Source: Nitrospira sp.
GTDB taxonomy: Bacteria; Nitrospirota; Nitrospiria; Nitrospirales; Nitrospiraceae
Assembly (NCBI GenBank): GCA_029194675.1
Contig: JARFXP010000003.1
Span: 558,001-622,000 of the forward strand
Length of the DNA: 64,000 nucleotides
Reading direction: 5' to 3'
Part shown: positions 52,644 to 62,750 of the stretch, piece by piece
Position numbering within the stretch: position 1 is the stretch's first letter
Layout: every line of letters begins with the position of its first letter
Position numbers and translations under genes: made by a program
The notes under the pieces: model-generated
Told to the model about the DNA's origin: nothing
The model's input: the letters and a program-made list of their open reading frames with translations, nothing else
The model's database searches: none

Positions 52644-54449
52644 ATGACGCTCGACGTTCTCCAATCCAAACTCGCCCATCTGCCCGGTAGTCCCGGCGTC
52701 TACCTCTTCAAGAGCGAGCAAGGAGAGATCATTTACATCGGAAAAGCCGCGGTGCTCGCAGATCGCGTCCGATCCTATTTCCAGAAGGGAGCGGACCACA
52801 ACCCCAAGACCAGTCTTCTCGTCAGCCACATCGCCGACGTAGAGACGATGGTGACCCGATCCGAGCTCGAAGCACTGATTCTTGAGAGCAACCTGGTCAA
52901 GCGGCACAAACCCCGCTTCAACATCGTGCTGCGGGACGACAAGCAGTACCCCTATGTGCGGCTGCCCATCAAAGAAGATTTTCCCCGGCTCTCGATCGTG
53001 CGCCGCGTGCAAAAAGACGGGGCGTTGTACTACGGCCCCTATACACCGGCGAACGCACTTCGGGAGACGTTGAAAGTCATCAAACATGTCTTCCCCCTTG
53101 CCACGTGTACGATCGATATCGACGGGACCGCCGCCCGCGCCTGCATCGAATTTGAGATCAAGCGGTGCATGGCGCCCTGCACCGGCAATCAGTCGAAGGA
53201 GGAGTACCATCAGATCGTCAAACAGGTCCGCCAATTTCTGGAGGGCCGGGATCGCGAATTGCTGGACGATCTCCGTGCCCGCATGGAAGCGGCGGCGGAG
53301 CGGGAAGAGTTCGAAGAGGCAGCCCGACTGCGTGACCGCCTCTTCAAGATCGAACGGATGCTGGAAAAGCAGCGGATCACGCAGACCTCGGCAACCGATC
53401 AGGACGTGATCGGCTTAGCCAGACAAGGTTCGGCGGTGGACCTCCAGATTCTGTTCGTGCGCGGCGGCCTGCTGATCGGACGGAAAGATTTCTTCTGGCC
53501 TCAGTCGGCTGCGGTGGCTGACGAGGAGCTGGTGCATTCCGCCATCGAGCAGTTCTACAACAAGGACGGGCAGCCACCGAGAGAAGTCCTCGTCCCGACC
53601 GACATCGAGGACGCCGCGCTGATTCAACAATGGCTCTCCGACAAGCGAGGCGAATCCGTTCATGTCCGTTCGCCTGAGCGAGGCGCCAAGCATCAACTCG
53701 TCCTCTTAGCTGAAGAGAATGCAGCGGCGGCGGTCGCCGATCACTTGCGGGACGAGGAACTTGACCGGCAAGCCGGTGAGGAACTGAAACGGCTGCTGCG
53801 TCTGGTGCACGCTCCTCGCCGGATTGAAGGGTTCGACATCTCTAATACGATGGGGAACCAATCAGTGGCCTCGATGGTCGTCTGGGAAGACGGACAGATG
53901 AAGAAGGCGGACTATCGGCGGTTCAAAATCCAAACGGTGACGGGGGCCAATGACTTCGCAAGTATGAAAGAGGTCGTCACACGTCGCTACGGGCGGGAGG
54001 AGAACCTCGCTCAGCCGGATCTGATTCTCATCGACGGCGGGTTAGGCCAGCTGGCTGCCGCTCTGGAGGGGCTCAAAGAAGCCGGACGCCAAGGTCTACC
54101 GATCCTTGGGCTGGCCAAGGCCCGCGGTGACAAGGAGGAGCGTGTCTTTCTGGCCGGAAGAAAGAACCCGATCGTGCTCAAGCCGCAATCTCCTTCCACC
54201 CATCTACTCCAACGCATTCGTGACGAAGCCCATCGTTTCGCGATCACGTTCCATCGCAAGCTGCGCGGCAAATCACTGGTCGGCTCCAAACTGGATCAGG
54301 TCATCGGAATCGGTGAGATTCGGCGCAATCAGCTGTTGGAGAAATTCGGCAGTCTTGACAACCTGGCCTCGGCCAGCGACGAAGCCCTACGGGAAGCCGG
54401 ACTCACTGCAAAGACCGTCTCAAATCTCCGTCGAACACTTGATAAATAG
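52644..54449 (+). CDS. uvrC: excinuclease ABC subunit C
   Basis: Nucleotide-excision repair endonuclease of 601 aa making both incisions around UvrB-marked lesions. GIY-YIG domain at the N-terminus (SPGVYLFKSEQGEIIYIGKA), UVR domain ~205-240 (EREEFEEAARLRDRLFKIE), RNase H-like 5'-nuclease domain (EGFDISNTMGNQSVASMVVW, LILIDGGLGQL) and C-terminal HhH (IGIGEIRRNQLLEKFGS, LREAGLT). Complete and ordinary. It starts 111 bp after the kinase gene. Confidence 0.95.
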   Translation: MTLDVLQSKLAHLPGSPGVYLFKSEQGEIIYIGKAAVLADRVRSYFQKGADHNPKTSLLVSHIADVETMVTRSELEALILESNLVKRHKPRFNIVLRDDKQYPYVRLPIKEDFPRLSIVRRVQKDGALYYGPYTPANALRETLKVIKHVFPLATCTIDIDGTAARACIEFEIKRCMAPCTGNQSKEEYHQIVKQVRQFLEGRDRELLDDLRARMEAAAEREEFEEAARLRDRLFKIERMLEKQRITQTSATDQDVIGLARQGSAVDLQILFVRGGLLIGRKDFFWPQSAAVADEELVHSAIEQFYNKDGQPPREVLVPTDIEDAALIQQWLSDKRGESVHVRSPERGAKHQLVLLAEENAAAAVADHLRDEELDRQAGEELKRLLRLVHAPRRIEGFDISNTMGNQSVASMVVWEDGQMKKADYRRFKIQTVTGANDFASMKEVVTRRYGREENLAQPDLILIDGGLGQLAAALEGLKEAGRQGLPILGLAKARGDKEERVFLAGRKNPIVLKPQSPSTHLLQRIRDEAHRFAITFHRKLRGKSLVGSKLDQVIGIGEIRRNQLLEKFGSLDNLASASDEALREAGLTAKTVSNLRRTLDK

Positions 54450-54473
54450 CATTCATCAGCCCAGATCCGCCAT

Positions 54474-55847
54474 CTAGAATAGAGTGCGCACACTGAAGGT
54501 TCCCAAATGCACGAACGCATGGTACGTCCCGTTGACGGTCGGATTCAGATTGTCAACAATCGTGCGTGATTCGTAGAACCACTCCTGATAGGCTAGGTCC
54601 AGTCCGATGCCCTTCGGCCAAAGAGCTGATCCTCCGCTGCAGGGAATTATCCCCAGAAATCGCCCTGCGCCCTTGCACAGAAAGCCGGTGCCAAGAGACA
54701 GGGTATGAGCCGGCAGGGAAATGGTGGCAGGACTGAAGGTCCGATCGGGAACGGGATCATCCGTGTACGTATAACCGGACCGAACGGCTATCTCCCAGTA
54801 AGGCAGCCAGGCAGGATTCAGCCATCGGTACTCGGTTCCCAGTGCGATGACCGGCACATCCTTCCACTCCTGAGGCTGTGGAATCGTTGCTCCGTTCGAC
54901 AGGCGGACATCAAGATTCTTATTTGAACTCCAGCCCACATACTCGATATCAAGCTCCACCTTCCACTCTCGTTCGCTCGTACGCACCGGCCAAACAGCCA
55001 CAGCTCCAGTAAATATTTGTGGGAGCACAAGATCGGTTGAGGCATCGGCGATCTTGGCTCCGTTGACCAACAGAGATCCATTCAAGGGCACCACCGCCTG
55101 AGAGCGGTAGACGAATCCGACGGAGACGAGCGGTCGACCGGCCTCGTTTCTCACAGGCGTATAGAGCAGGCTGGCTTTTACGCCAGCGCCCGTCCCGTTC
55201 CCGTTCAGTTCGATAGACGCTCCGGCTGGGATTCCCAAGGCTCCGGAGCTCACCTGTTTCTGCTCCACATGTCCTTCGCCCAAAAAACTCGCAAACGTGT
55301 AAATATCGGCGCCCACACCTACCGACAGATTCTTGGTTACCCTGTAAGCGATGGTTGGCTTGATATCGATCAGCGGCAGCGCAGCCGAGGTCACAGCCGT
55401 GTTGAGGGGACCATCGACCGGGTAGCTCGTATTTGAGCCGAACGGAGAAGTTAACCCAATCCCGACGGTCACGGAGGAAAGAATGGGCAACCTGATAGGG
55501 GAGAGGTTGGCGCTTAAATAAAAGTGGCTGGGAGGGGGCCAGTTCACGCTGCCGTTGAAATCACCGCGACTGTCAACGCCAGAGGGGCTCTGGTATTCGA
55601 CAGAGCCACCGACCGCAGTGGAGCCGAACAGGCTTTGAATGCCTTCTACTTGGGCCAAACCGGCGGGGTTGAAGTGGATAGCTGATGGATCATCGGCCTG
55701 GGCCGCAAAGGCATTCCCCTGTCCTGCGGCGCGTGCCCCTTGAGGCTGAAAGCGAAGCGCCTGAGCTTCAGCACCCGTCGACTTCATGAGACAAGACAAG
55801 AGAGTGACTAGGACGATACCTCTGCCGAGATACGATGAATGCGTCAC
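54474..55847 (-). CDS. OmpP1/FadL/TodX-family outer membrane transporter
   Basis: 457 aa with signal peptide (LGRGIVLVTLLSCLMKSTG). The N-terminal hatch has the family block ALRFQPQGARAAGQGNAFAA, DDPSAIHFNPAGLAQVEG. The remaining alternating strands (KNLSVGVGADIYTF, EWKVELDIEYVGWSS, ALGTEYRWLNPAWLPYWEIA, SGYTYTDDPVPD) form a beta-barrel. Such porins import long-chain fatty acids or aromatic hydrocarbons. Convergent with uvrC. The cargo here is unknown. Confidence 0.88.
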   Translation of the reverse strand: MTHSSYLGRGIVLVTLLSCLMKSTGAEAQALRFQPQGARAAGQGNAFAAQADDPSAIHFNPAGLAQVEGIQSLFGSTAVGGSVEYQSPSGVDSRGDFNGSVNWPPPSHFYLSANLSPIRLPILSSVTVGIGLTSPFGSNTSYPVDGPLNTAVTSAALPLIDIKPTIAYRVTKNLSVGVGADIYTFASFLGEGHVEQKQVSSGALGIPAGASIELNGNGTGAGVKASLLYTPVRNEAGRPLVSVGFVYRSQAVVPLNGSLLVNGAKIADASTDLVLPQIFTGAVAVWPVRTSEREWKVELDIEYVGWSSNKNLDVRLSNGATIPQPQEWKDVPVIALGTEYRWLNPAWLPYWEIAVRSGYTYTDDPVPDRTFSPATISLPAHTLSLGTGFLCKGAGRFLGIIPCSGGSALWPKGIGLDLAYQEWFYESRTIVDNLNPTVNGTYHAFVHLGTFSVRTLF

Positions 55848-56081
55848 AATGTGAACCTTCTCCTAAAGCGTTTCTCTCGCTTGAGGAACGGCTACAATGC
55901 CCGGCTGTGATCCTCGTCAATGCGTTTCATTTGATGTTAAGCGTAATGGTGGTATAGGTCTCAGGTATAGAGGCGATCAGCTCTAGACGAAAAATTGGAC
56001 GATCCTAGTAAGATTTGTTGTGATTCTTGACTTGCTCGTGTAGTATGTTTTACTTGTACTGTCAGTTCTGGAGACTTCCCG

Positions 56082-56906
56082 ATGTCTCATACACCAACGA
56101 GACTACCCTTCCCGCACAAGACGTTTGATACGCTCTCCAAGGCTGAGTGCCGGGACTTCATGGAGATTCTTCATTTCGTGATGCAGGTTGAGACTCCTGA
56201 TGACTTGCGGGACGTGCTTATTCGATCCCAGAATTATTTCTCCTTTACAAGGGCCCTTGGGGGACTCGTTCGTCTTGGACCAAATCGAACATTTGCCGGT
56301 TTCAGTAATGTCGTCAACGCCAGTTATCCGGATGACTGGCTCTACATGTACTGGAAAAATGGGTTTGCCGACGTCGACCCGGTGTTCAAGGCAGCCTTAA
56401 CATCACCAGGTACGCAACATTGGCAAGAGATCTATCAGAACATGTCCTCCGAAAAAGAGCAGGAGTTTATCGTCACCGCGCGTCGATTCGGTCTGAATGA
56501 CGGCATCACCACAGGCTCCGTCGATCAGGCCTGTGGAGTCGCTACCTTCTGTTCGTTTGCCAGCGAGCAGTCGCTTGATGCGAAACGAGTGATGCCAGTT
56601 GTCGAATACCTCGGATATTACATACATATGGCTCTGCTCAGAACCGCGCCGAAATCGGCGCCGGCAACGAATCGATGCGTCAAAGAGCTTTCTTCTCGAG
56701 AAGTCACGATTCTCAATTGGATGAAGAACGGAAAGACCAATTGGGAGATCGGCAAGATCCTCGGAGTCAGTGAACGAACCGTACGATTCCACATCGAGAG
56801 CATCTTTTCCAAGCTAGAGGTGACCTCCCGCTCTCAGGCCGTTGCGACCGCCATCGAACACGGCCTACCCGCCCTTCATGGGTTGCCAACCGCCAGCCAG
56901 GCATAA
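56082..56906 (+). CDS. luxR: LuxR-family AHL-responsive regulator
   Basis: 274 aa. Autoinducer-binding domain ~25-185 with the conserved residues for AHL contact: Trp86, Tyr90, Asp99-Pro100 and Trp114 (DWLYMYWKNGFADVDPVF, HWQEIY). C-terminal HTH ~205-265: ELSSREVTILNWMKNGKTNW, then EIGKILGVSERTVRFHIESI. It should bind lux-box palindromes when loaded with signal. Convergent with the synthase gene. AHL quorum sensing is known in Nitrospira. Confidence 0.88.
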   Translation: MSHTPTRLPFPHKTFDTLSKAECRDFMEILHFVMQVETPDDLRDVLIRSQNYFSFTRALGGLVRLGPNRTFAGFSNVVNASYPDDWLYMYWKNGFADVDPVFKAALTSPGTQHWQEIYQNMSSEKEQEFIVTARRFGLNDGITTGSVDQACGVATFCSFASEQSLDAKRVMPVVEYLGYYIHMALLRTAPKSAPATNRCVKELSSREVTILNWMKNGKTNWEIGKILGVSERTVRFHIESIFSKLEVTSRSQAVATAIEHGLPALHGLPTASQA

Positions 56907-56960
56907 ATCGCAGCAGTTGCGGGGTACCTACAACTACTGCTGTCGGTGCACTGATAGCGG

Positions 56961-57716
56961 CTAGGCGGCGCGTACCAGAAGCCGATCTTCTGCCAATTCC
57001 GCATATTCTCCCATATCGCTTTCCTGGCCGTTTCTTAGGGACGATAGGTGTGCCGGGCTGGGGACCGGATTCGTTGTTGTGAGCCAATCGAGCATGCTGG
57101 GACGACACGCTGAAGCTTGCAAGCGAAATTCGTCCAGATCGAGTAACCCTCCGATAGAAAGAACCTCGGCCGGTGGTAATGCTACCGGTTCCCCTATGGC
57201 CCGGCATGGCCATCCCATGCGCTGGACCACCCGCAAGAGCCTGTGTTCCACCACCATATAGGTGTAGCGGACATCATGAAGCAGGCACCATTGATACATG
57301 CCCTTGAAGATTGTTTTCATCAACCTTGCCGAAAGGCCACGATCCGCGATCGCTGGATCAACGGCCAGTCGGGTAATTTCCGCCGTATCAGTTTCCTTCC
57401 GAACACGGTGGCTACCCACAAGACAGGCGCTGAATTCACTCTCCAACATGAACGGGACAGGTGCATGGGTCATGCGGACCAATCCCAGCAATCTGGTTTC
57501 GTCTGCAAATACTCCGATTGAAGTACTCCACGTATCGTACACATCGGCTTCGAGTCGGTCTGGCTGTTCAGGTACCCACTTCAGCCGTTCAGCGAATACG
57601 CGATGCCGCAACTGATAGGCCTGGGTCATCTCCTCCTTTGTTTCGAGCGTCTTGACGAAAAACTCTCCTTCGCAGAACGCAATTCCTCTTTCCTCTCCGA
57701 TTGCCGTGGCTTGCAT
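56961..57716 (-). CDS. luxI: LuxI-family acyl-homoserine lactone synthase
   Basis: 251 aa; makes AHL from SAM and acyl-ACP. Conserved residues seen: Arg37/Arg39 and Phe41 in LRHRVFAERL, Trp47, Glu56 and Asp58 in LEADVYD, Arg81 in LVRMTH, and Glu113/Arg116 in TAEITRLAV. AGGAGG precedes the ATG by seven bases. It is slightly longer than typical (200-230 aa). A PEP-CTERM-associated acyltransferase is the main alternative, but the PVPFMLESEF block and the adjacent LuxR favour a true synthase. Confidence 0.85.
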   Translation of the reverse strand: MQATAIGEERGIAFCEGEFFVKTLETKEEMTQAYQLRHRVFAERLKWVPEQPDRLEADVYDTWSTSIGVFADETRLLGLVRMTHAPVPFMLESEFSACLVGSHRVRKETDTAEITRLAVDPAIADRGLSARLMKTIFKGMYQWCLLHDVRYTYMVVEHRLLRVVQRMGWPCRAIGEPVALPPAEVLSIGGLLDLDEFRLQASACRPSMLDWLTTTNPVPSPAHLSSLRNGQESDMGEYAELAEDRLLVRAA

Positions 57717-57835
57717 GTGGAGCCTCCTTTTAGGTTAGGGCCCGATATAGACCCCAATTTATTTGCGGACATAGGGTCATTCGGGATTGGTTGGCCAGAT
57801 GGGTCCGGATAGTTTCATCTCAGTAGAAATACGTC

Positions 57836-57855
57836 ACCTGGCGTGTCAGCCAGGT
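57836..57855. promoter_or_regulatory. lux-box-like palindrome upstream of luxI
   Basis: ACCTGGCGTGTCAGCCAGGT, 20 bp, perfectly palindromic except the central bases, 120 bp before the luxI start. Its shape matches the classical lux box (ACCTGTAGGATCGTACAGGT). It is the obvious binding site for the neighbouring LuxR. Confidence 0.75.
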
Positions 57856-58047
57856 GTTTTACTAGTCTATTTAGCCTACAAGTACTGACCATTCGGACCT
57901 GAATCTGTCGATTTTTAGATAAGAACGTGAAAGGGGAACGCTGGAGTACCAGAATGATGTGGGTATCGCACTCTTATATGACTAGGCTTTCATTTGTTGA
58001 GGCACCAGGTGTTTTACTTGTCGCTTTGGCGTAAGTACCGTCCATTC
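57851..58047 (+). repeat. imperfect direct repeats next to the lux box
   Basis: 57851-57894 and 58006-58047 share CAGGTGTTTTACTNGTC and AAGTACNGNCCATTC, 155 bp apart. A related GTTTTACTTGTACTGTC precedes luxR (56047-56063). They suggest a duplicated promoter unit; only the first copy keeps a full lux box. Confidence 0.6.
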
Positions 58048-58107
58048 AATTTCGAACGAGTGGGTCTATTTGAAGAAACACAGAGGAAGTGAAAGGCAGG
58101 TGGTGGC

Positions 58108-58308
58108 ATGATAGCTGACAAGATCATTGTTCAATTGCTGGACGGTCACCTTCGATCCACCTCAGCACTTTCTGTCTCACGGTCTGTTCCACCTCTAAAG
58201 GAATCTTTGGGTCTGCGCCGGTTGGAGTCATGTACCGATGAGTTATCGACCGCCGCCAGGCACCCCCTGGCGGATCCGCCAGGTGATTTCCGGTCCGAGA
58301 TGCACTAA
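58108..58308 (+). pseudogene. truncated N-terminal duplicate of the downstream kinase
   Basis: 66 codons (IIVQLLDGHLRSTSALSVSR, ESLGLRRLESCTDELSTAA) align with the start of the kinase at 58388 (RFQLLHGKLRSSSAGSA, ASLDLHQLKPCAGELTTAI). The frame ends after crossing the palindrome at 58265-58284, without histidine or ATPase domains. It could be translated as a small peptide but is most likely the remains of a tandem duplication. Confidence 0.68.
58265..58284. promoter_or_regulatory. second lux-box-like palindrome, upstream of small kinase gene
   Basis: CCCTGGCGGATCCGCCAGGT contains an 18-bp perfect palindrome (58266-58283) and differs from an ideal 20-bp box only at the first base. It lies 104 bp before the kinase ATG at 58388. 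Confidence 0.65.
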
Positions 58309-58387
58309 ATATCCAACCTGCATCTGGGTGGTTTAGCTTGGTAAGGCTCGAATATGAAGATGAAGATCAGGAACAAAGGAGGGAAGC

Positions 58388-59191
58388 ATGAGAGAAGGTA
58401 GGACACGATTTCAATTGTTGCACGGTAAACTTCGATCGAGCTCGGCAGGTTCAGCTGCCCCGTCGGTCCGATCGTCGGAAGCATCGCTGGACCTGCACCA
58501 GTTAAAGCCTTGTGCAGGCGAGTTGACGACCGCGATACAAGCGACTGAAAGCCGCTTGAACACGCTCCTGGAAGATCGCACCCGTATCGGGCGAGATCTC
58601 CATGACTGCGTGCTGCAGTCGTTGTATGCCATCGGCTTGAACATTGGAGCGGATCAGCGGGCCCGGAGAAATCAAGCGGCGGAAGCAACAGAGGCCGACG
58701 ACCAGGTAATCCTGCAGCTCAATCAACTGATTCATGAGGTCCGTGGGATGATTCGAGAGTTGGAATCGGGAAGTGTCCAGGCGTTTGACTTGTCGTCAGA
58801 GCTCGTCGCTTTGTGCGCGACCTATGAGCAAACAGGACGACTACACATACAGCTGGATCTCCAACGCAGCGCTATTGATGTTCTCACGAATGAGGAAGAG
58901 CGAGAGATTCTGAATATCGTGCGGGAAGCCCTCAGTAACAGCGTCCGCCATGCCCACGCGACCGAGATCGTCGTCTCGCTTCGCATGCGAGGAGCCAGAA
59001 TTCGGGTGAGTATCCTTGACGACGGCATTGGATTTTCGACGGCGGATGGACAGCCACGAGGATATGGGCTGGCCAATATGGAGGCTCGAGCGAAACGACT
59101 CGGTGGGACGTTGAAGCTCCAGTCCAGGGCCGGAGAGGGTACGCAAGTCATCGCAGAGTTTTCTTTGGAACCCCTTCTAGTGTCCGTATGA
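58388..59191 (+). CDS. small NarL-type sensor histidine kinase without sensor domain
   Basis: 267 aa, cytoplasmic. N-terminal ~60 residues Ser-rich, no PAS or TM. HisKA_3 with phospho-acceptor His72 (IGRDLHDCVLQSLYAIGLNI). HATPase: [20 protein letters not shown] (N box), ILDDGIGF (G1), GYGLANMEARAKRLGG (G2). AGGAGGG precedes the ATG. It lies 9 bp upstream of its probable response regulator. A lux-box-like palindrome upstream suggests quorum control. The input may come from protein contact. Confidence 0.86.
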   Translation: MREGRTRFQLLHGKLRSSSAGSAAPSVRSSEASLDLHQLKPCAGELTTAIQATESRLNTLLEDRTRIGRDLHDCVLQSLYAIGLNIGADQRARRNQAAEATEADDQVILQLNQLIHEVRGMIRELESGSVQAFDLSSELVALCATYEQTGRLHIQLDLQRSAIDVLTNEEEREILNIVREALSNSVRHAHATEIVVSLRMRGARIRVSILDDGIGFSTADGQPRGYGLANMEARAKRLGGTLKLQSRAGEGTQVIAEFSLEPLLVSV

Positions 59192-59200
59192 GGTGTCCGT

Positions 59201-59881
59201 ATGAAACAGTCACAGACCAGCATCGTTCTCATTGACGACCATGAGATGGTCCGTAGAGGGCTACGGGCCCTGCTTCATCTCGAACCGGATATGGCGATCG
59301 TCGGAGAAGCCGCAACCGTGGCGGCAGGTGTGGCGCTCGTTGAACGTCTGACCCCCCACATGGTGCTACTCGACGTGAAGCTTCCTGACGCTTCGGTTAC
59401 CGAGGCCTGCCGACGGCTTCTGGCCGTTGTACCCAAACTTCGGATTCTCGTCCTCACCAGTTACGCTGAAGATTCCACAGTGATGGCAGCAGTCCAGAAT
59501 GGTGCCCACGGATACGTCCTCAAGGATGTCCGAATGGATGACCTGATTCGTGCCATTCGTACCGTCGCGGGCGGCCATGGTTATCTCGACCCGCGAGTCA
59601 CCCAGCAGGCTCTGCACTGGATTCGGACCAGTTCACACCTTGGAGAGGCCTCCAATGGGACTTCCCGACTGTCTCCACAAGAGCGCTTGATCCTGCCCCT
59701 TCTGGCTGAAGGAAAAACAAATAAGGAGATCGCCGTCCATCTTCGCTTGAGCGACAAAACCGTGAAAAACTACCTGGCCAATATCTTTGATAAACTTCAT
59801 GTTAAGCGCCGTACGGAAGCCGTCGCCTGGTTCATGAAAGAGGCCCATGTGCCAGGTGCTGCGCGAGGTCAAACCTTTTAG
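59201..59881 (+). CDS. NarL/FixJ-family response regulator
   Basis: 226 aa. Receiver: Asp12-Asp13, phospho-acceptor Asp58 in HMVLLDVKLPD, Thr86 (LTSYAED) and Lys108 (YVLKDVR). The C-terminal LuxR-type HTH covers ~155-215: RLSPQERLILPLLAEGKTNK, then [24 protein letters not shown]-binding transcription factor activated by phosphorylation; partner kinase immediately upstream. Targets unknown. Confidence 0.9.
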   Translation: MKQSQTSIVLIDDHEMVRRGLRALLHLEPDMAIVGEAATVAAGVALVERLTPHMVLLDVKLPDASVTEACRRLLAVVPKLRILVLTSYAEDSTVMAAVQNGAHGYVLKDVRMDDLIRAIRTVAGGHGYLDPRVTQQALHWIRTSSHLGEASNGTSRLSPQERLILPLLAEGKTNKEIAVHLRLSDKTVKNYLANIFDKLHVKRRTEAVAWFMKEAHVPGAARGQTF

Positions 59882-60065
59882 CGCTTCTGTAACCTGTTCG
59901 TGCCCTTGGTGCGTCCGCCTTCCTAACACCTCCTGACTGCGACGCCCCCCTCTGGCATCGGTAGACCCGCTGGTTCTATACTACCCCTCCAAGATAGACT
60001 CACCTGTGACGGGAAGCGGACTAACCCTTATAGCTTCCCCATGTGTAACGCCTAGACCCTTCTCT

Positions 60066-62750
60066 ATGACTGTGCCGCTGGATACCGACAGCTCAATGTC
60101 AACCGAACTTGCTGATCTCCGCCGCCAGGTTTTCGAATTGCAACAGACGTTGGCTGACGCCGAACGCAACCGTGTCCCAGAACACATCTCGGCATGCAAA
60201 GCGTTGGAACGGGCCGTCGGCGAACTCAAGCAGGAAATCGAACGGAGGCAAGAAGCTGAATCAGCGCTCAGGACAAGCGAGCAGCAATACCGGTTGCTCT
60301 ATGAACAGAACCCTTTCATGTGTTTTACCCTCACAACCGACGGCACCGTACTATCCGTAAACCGCCTGGGAGCTGATCGTCTTGGATACCTGAAGGAAGA
60401 TCTGATCGGCCAATCTATCGTGAAACTGTTTGATTCACATGACCAACAAACCGTGCTGGCACACCTGCGGGACTGTGCCGACAGTCCCTACCAGCTCTTT
60501 CAATGGGAAGGTCCAAAGCTCCGGAAGGACGGAGTCAGACTGTGGGTCAGAGAACGAGCGCGGGCAATTCATGACCAGACAGGCCACATCCTCGTTCTGG
60601 TGGTCTGCGAAGACATCACGGAGCGCAGGGTGATGGAAGGTCAGCTCAAACAAAACTCAAGGCTGCTCCGTACCCTCGTCAGAGAATCAGCGCTTCCGCT
60701 CGTCAGCCTCGATCAAAACGCGCGCGTGACCAGCTGGAATCAAGCCGCGACACGCCTGTTCGGTTGGTCGGAAGAGGAAGTGTTGGGGTGCGAACTCCCC
60801 TATATCCAGCCTGGCGAAGAGGCAGCCGCCGATACACTGTGGCAAGTAGGCACGCGAGGGCAGCTGGCAGGCCCGATCGAGCTGAAACGCCAACGCAAAG
60901 ACGGTGTCATGCTCGACCTCCTCCTCTGGCCCGTTTTTATCTACGATGAGTTCAAACAGGTCTCGGGCGCCGTCGGCATCTATGTGGACCGGTCGGACCT
61001 GAAGCGGGCCGAGGAAGCCAAGATCAAGAGCGAAGCCCGACTCCGCTCATTTCTGGACGCCTTGGACGACCTCGCCTTTGAATTCGATGAGAACGGACGA
61101 TATCTCAATGTGTGGACGCGCAATGATGACAAACTGCTGTTGCCGAAGCAGGATTTGGTCGGCAAGCGATTGACCGACATCTTTGGACCAGAGACTGGTT
61201 CCCACTATCTTGAAACGATTCGTCGCGTCATTACGACAGGCGAACCCGAGACCGTTGACTATACCTTGTCGATGGGTGGGGAGTTACGGTATTTTTCAGG
61301 GATTCTGACGCTTATTCCGGGGAGTGGGGCCGATCGCGCCACGGTCGGGTGCATCGTGCGCGACATCTCCGGTCGCAAACGTTCTTACTCGCTCCTTCAA
61401 GCCGCCATTAATTCGGTCGCGGACGGCCTGCTCGTCATAGACCGACAGGGCAAGGTGACCAGCGCCAACCAACGCTTTCTACAGTTGTGGCATATTCCGC
61501 AGTCCCTGGCCGACTGCCGAGACGATGAGGCGTTGCTGGCGTTTGTCTTGGACCAACTACAAGATCCCGATGCTTTTCTGCACAAGGTTCGAGAGCTGTA
61601 CGAGAATCCCAATCAAGAGAGCTTCGATGTCCTTCACTTCAAGGACGGACGGGTCTTCGAGCGCTATTCTCGGCCACAGATTCTCGATGGTGAAATCGTC
61701 GGCCGCGTCTGGAGTTTTCGAGACATCACCGAGCAAAGACGCACTGAAGAAGCCTTGCGTGCAAGCGAGCGTCGGCTTCAGCGCTTCGTGGCCGAAGCCC
61801 CGGTCGGGCTCAATATCCTCGACGAAAACTGGCGAATGGTCACCGTCAACAAAGCCTTTTGTGAGCTGACGGGATATGAAGAACATGAACTTATCGGCAG
61901 TACCTATGCACTGTATACACACCCGGAAGATCTTTCCGCCAACATCGTGCTGACGGACGAATTTTTCCGCGGGATTCGATCGGAATATACCTACGAAAAG
62001 CGATACATTCGTAAGTCCGGTGAAATCATTTGGGTCTCAGTCAAAGCGACTCGGGTTGAGTTATCAGGCCATGCCGGGCCGCTCCTTCTTGCCGCGGTTC
62101 AGGACATTACTGAGCGCAAACTGGCAATGGAGGAACGTGAGCGCTTGAGCCGAGACCTGCACGACAATATTTTACAAGCCCTCTACGCGGTCGGTATGCA
62201 GCTGGAAGCCGGCAAGTTGTCGCTGGGCAAATCATCCCGGCGGTCCAAAATCCACATGACTCAAGCCGTTGACCAACTGAATAACCTCATGCTCGATGTT
62301 CGCCGGTTCATTGCCTTGCTGACGCACAGCACCACCAGGGAGCCGGATTTTCGGCAGGCTCTCCGGCAGCTCATCGTTTCGATGACCGGCGCCGGCCAAT
62401 CCGCACCTGAACTGGACGTCACAAACCCGGTCCTGTCCTTCATCACCCCCAAGCTGGGAGAGCAGTTACTCAACATCGTACGAGAAGCTCTTAGCAACAG
62501 CACTCGTCATGCTCGCGCGTCCCGTCGGTGGGTTCAACTCAGTCTGGCGGATAACACGATCCATTTGATCGTCGGCGACAATGGGGTCGGATTTTCCTCC
62601 AAGCGCAAACGTCGAGGCGGTAATGGATTAGGCAACATGGCTGCTCGAGCCAAGCAAATCTCCGCCGTCTTTACGCTGGAAAGCGCGCCGGGGAAGGGAA
62701 CCACGGTCCTGGTCGATGTTCCGCTGAAGAAGGGACATCTGTATGAATAA
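60066..62750 (+). CDS. five-PAS sensor histidine kinase (NarL type)
   Basis: About 894 aa from ATG 60066; a GTG at 60006 would add 20 residues, and the ribosome site is weak for both. No TM helices. An N-terminal coiled coil ([19 protein letters not shown]) precedes five PAS units: [63 protein letters not shown] and [16 protein letters not shown]. HisKA_3 carries the His in [20 protein letters not shown]; HATPase: [19 protein letters not shown] and GDNGVGFSS. It overlaps the regulator gene by 8 bp. Signals unknown; probably redox or small ligands. Confidence 0.88.
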   Translation: MTVPLDTDSSMSTELADLRRQVFELQQTLADAERNRVPEHISACKALERAVGELKQEIERRQEAESALRTSEQQYRLLYEQNPFMCFTLTTDGTVLSVNRLGADRLGYLKEDLIGQSIVKLFDSHDQQTVLAHLRDCADSPYQLFQWEGPKLRKDGVRLWVRERARAIHDQTGHILVLVVCEDITERRVMEGQLKQNSRLLRTLVRESALPLVSLDQNARVTSWNQAATRLFGWSEEEVLGCELPYIQPGEEAAADTLWQVGTRGQLAGPIELKRQRKDGVMLDLLLWPVFIYDEFKQVSGAVGIYVDRSDLKRAEEAKIKSEARLRSFLDALDDLAFEFDENGRYLNVWTRNDDKLLLPKQDLVGKRLTDIFGPETGSHYLETIRRVITTGEPETVDYTLSMGGELRYFSGILTLIPGSGADRATVGCIVRDISGRKRSYSLLQAAINSVADGLLVIDRQGKVTSANQRFLQLWHIPQSLADCRDDEALLAFVLDQLQDPDAFLHKVRELYENPNQESFDVLHFKDGRVFERYSRPQILDGEIVGRVWSFRDITEQRRTEEALRASERRLQRFVAEAPVGLNILDENWRMVTVNKAFCELTGYEEHELIGSTYALYTHPEDLSANIVLTDEFFRGIRSEYTYEKRYIRKSGEIIWVSVKATRVELSGHAGPLLLAAVQDITERKLAMEERERLSRDLHDNILQALYAVGMQLEAGKLSLGKSSRRSKIHMTQAVDQLNNLMLDVRRFIALLTHSTTREPDFRQALRQLIVSMTGAGQSAPELDVTNPVLSFITPKLGEQLLNIVREALSNSTRHARASRRWVQLSLADNTIHLIVGDNGVGFSSKRKRRGGNGLGNMAARAKQISAVFTLESAPGKGTTVLVDVPLKKGHLYE

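Larger units (their letters stand above)
57717..58107. other. regulatory region between luxI and kinase fragment
   Basis: About 390 bp, no gene. It holds a perfect lux-box-like palindrome and two imperfect direct repeats (57851-57894 and 58006-58047) beginning CAGGTGTTTTACT. It divides the leftward luxI promoter from the rightward kinase-fragment leader. Confidence 0.65.
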
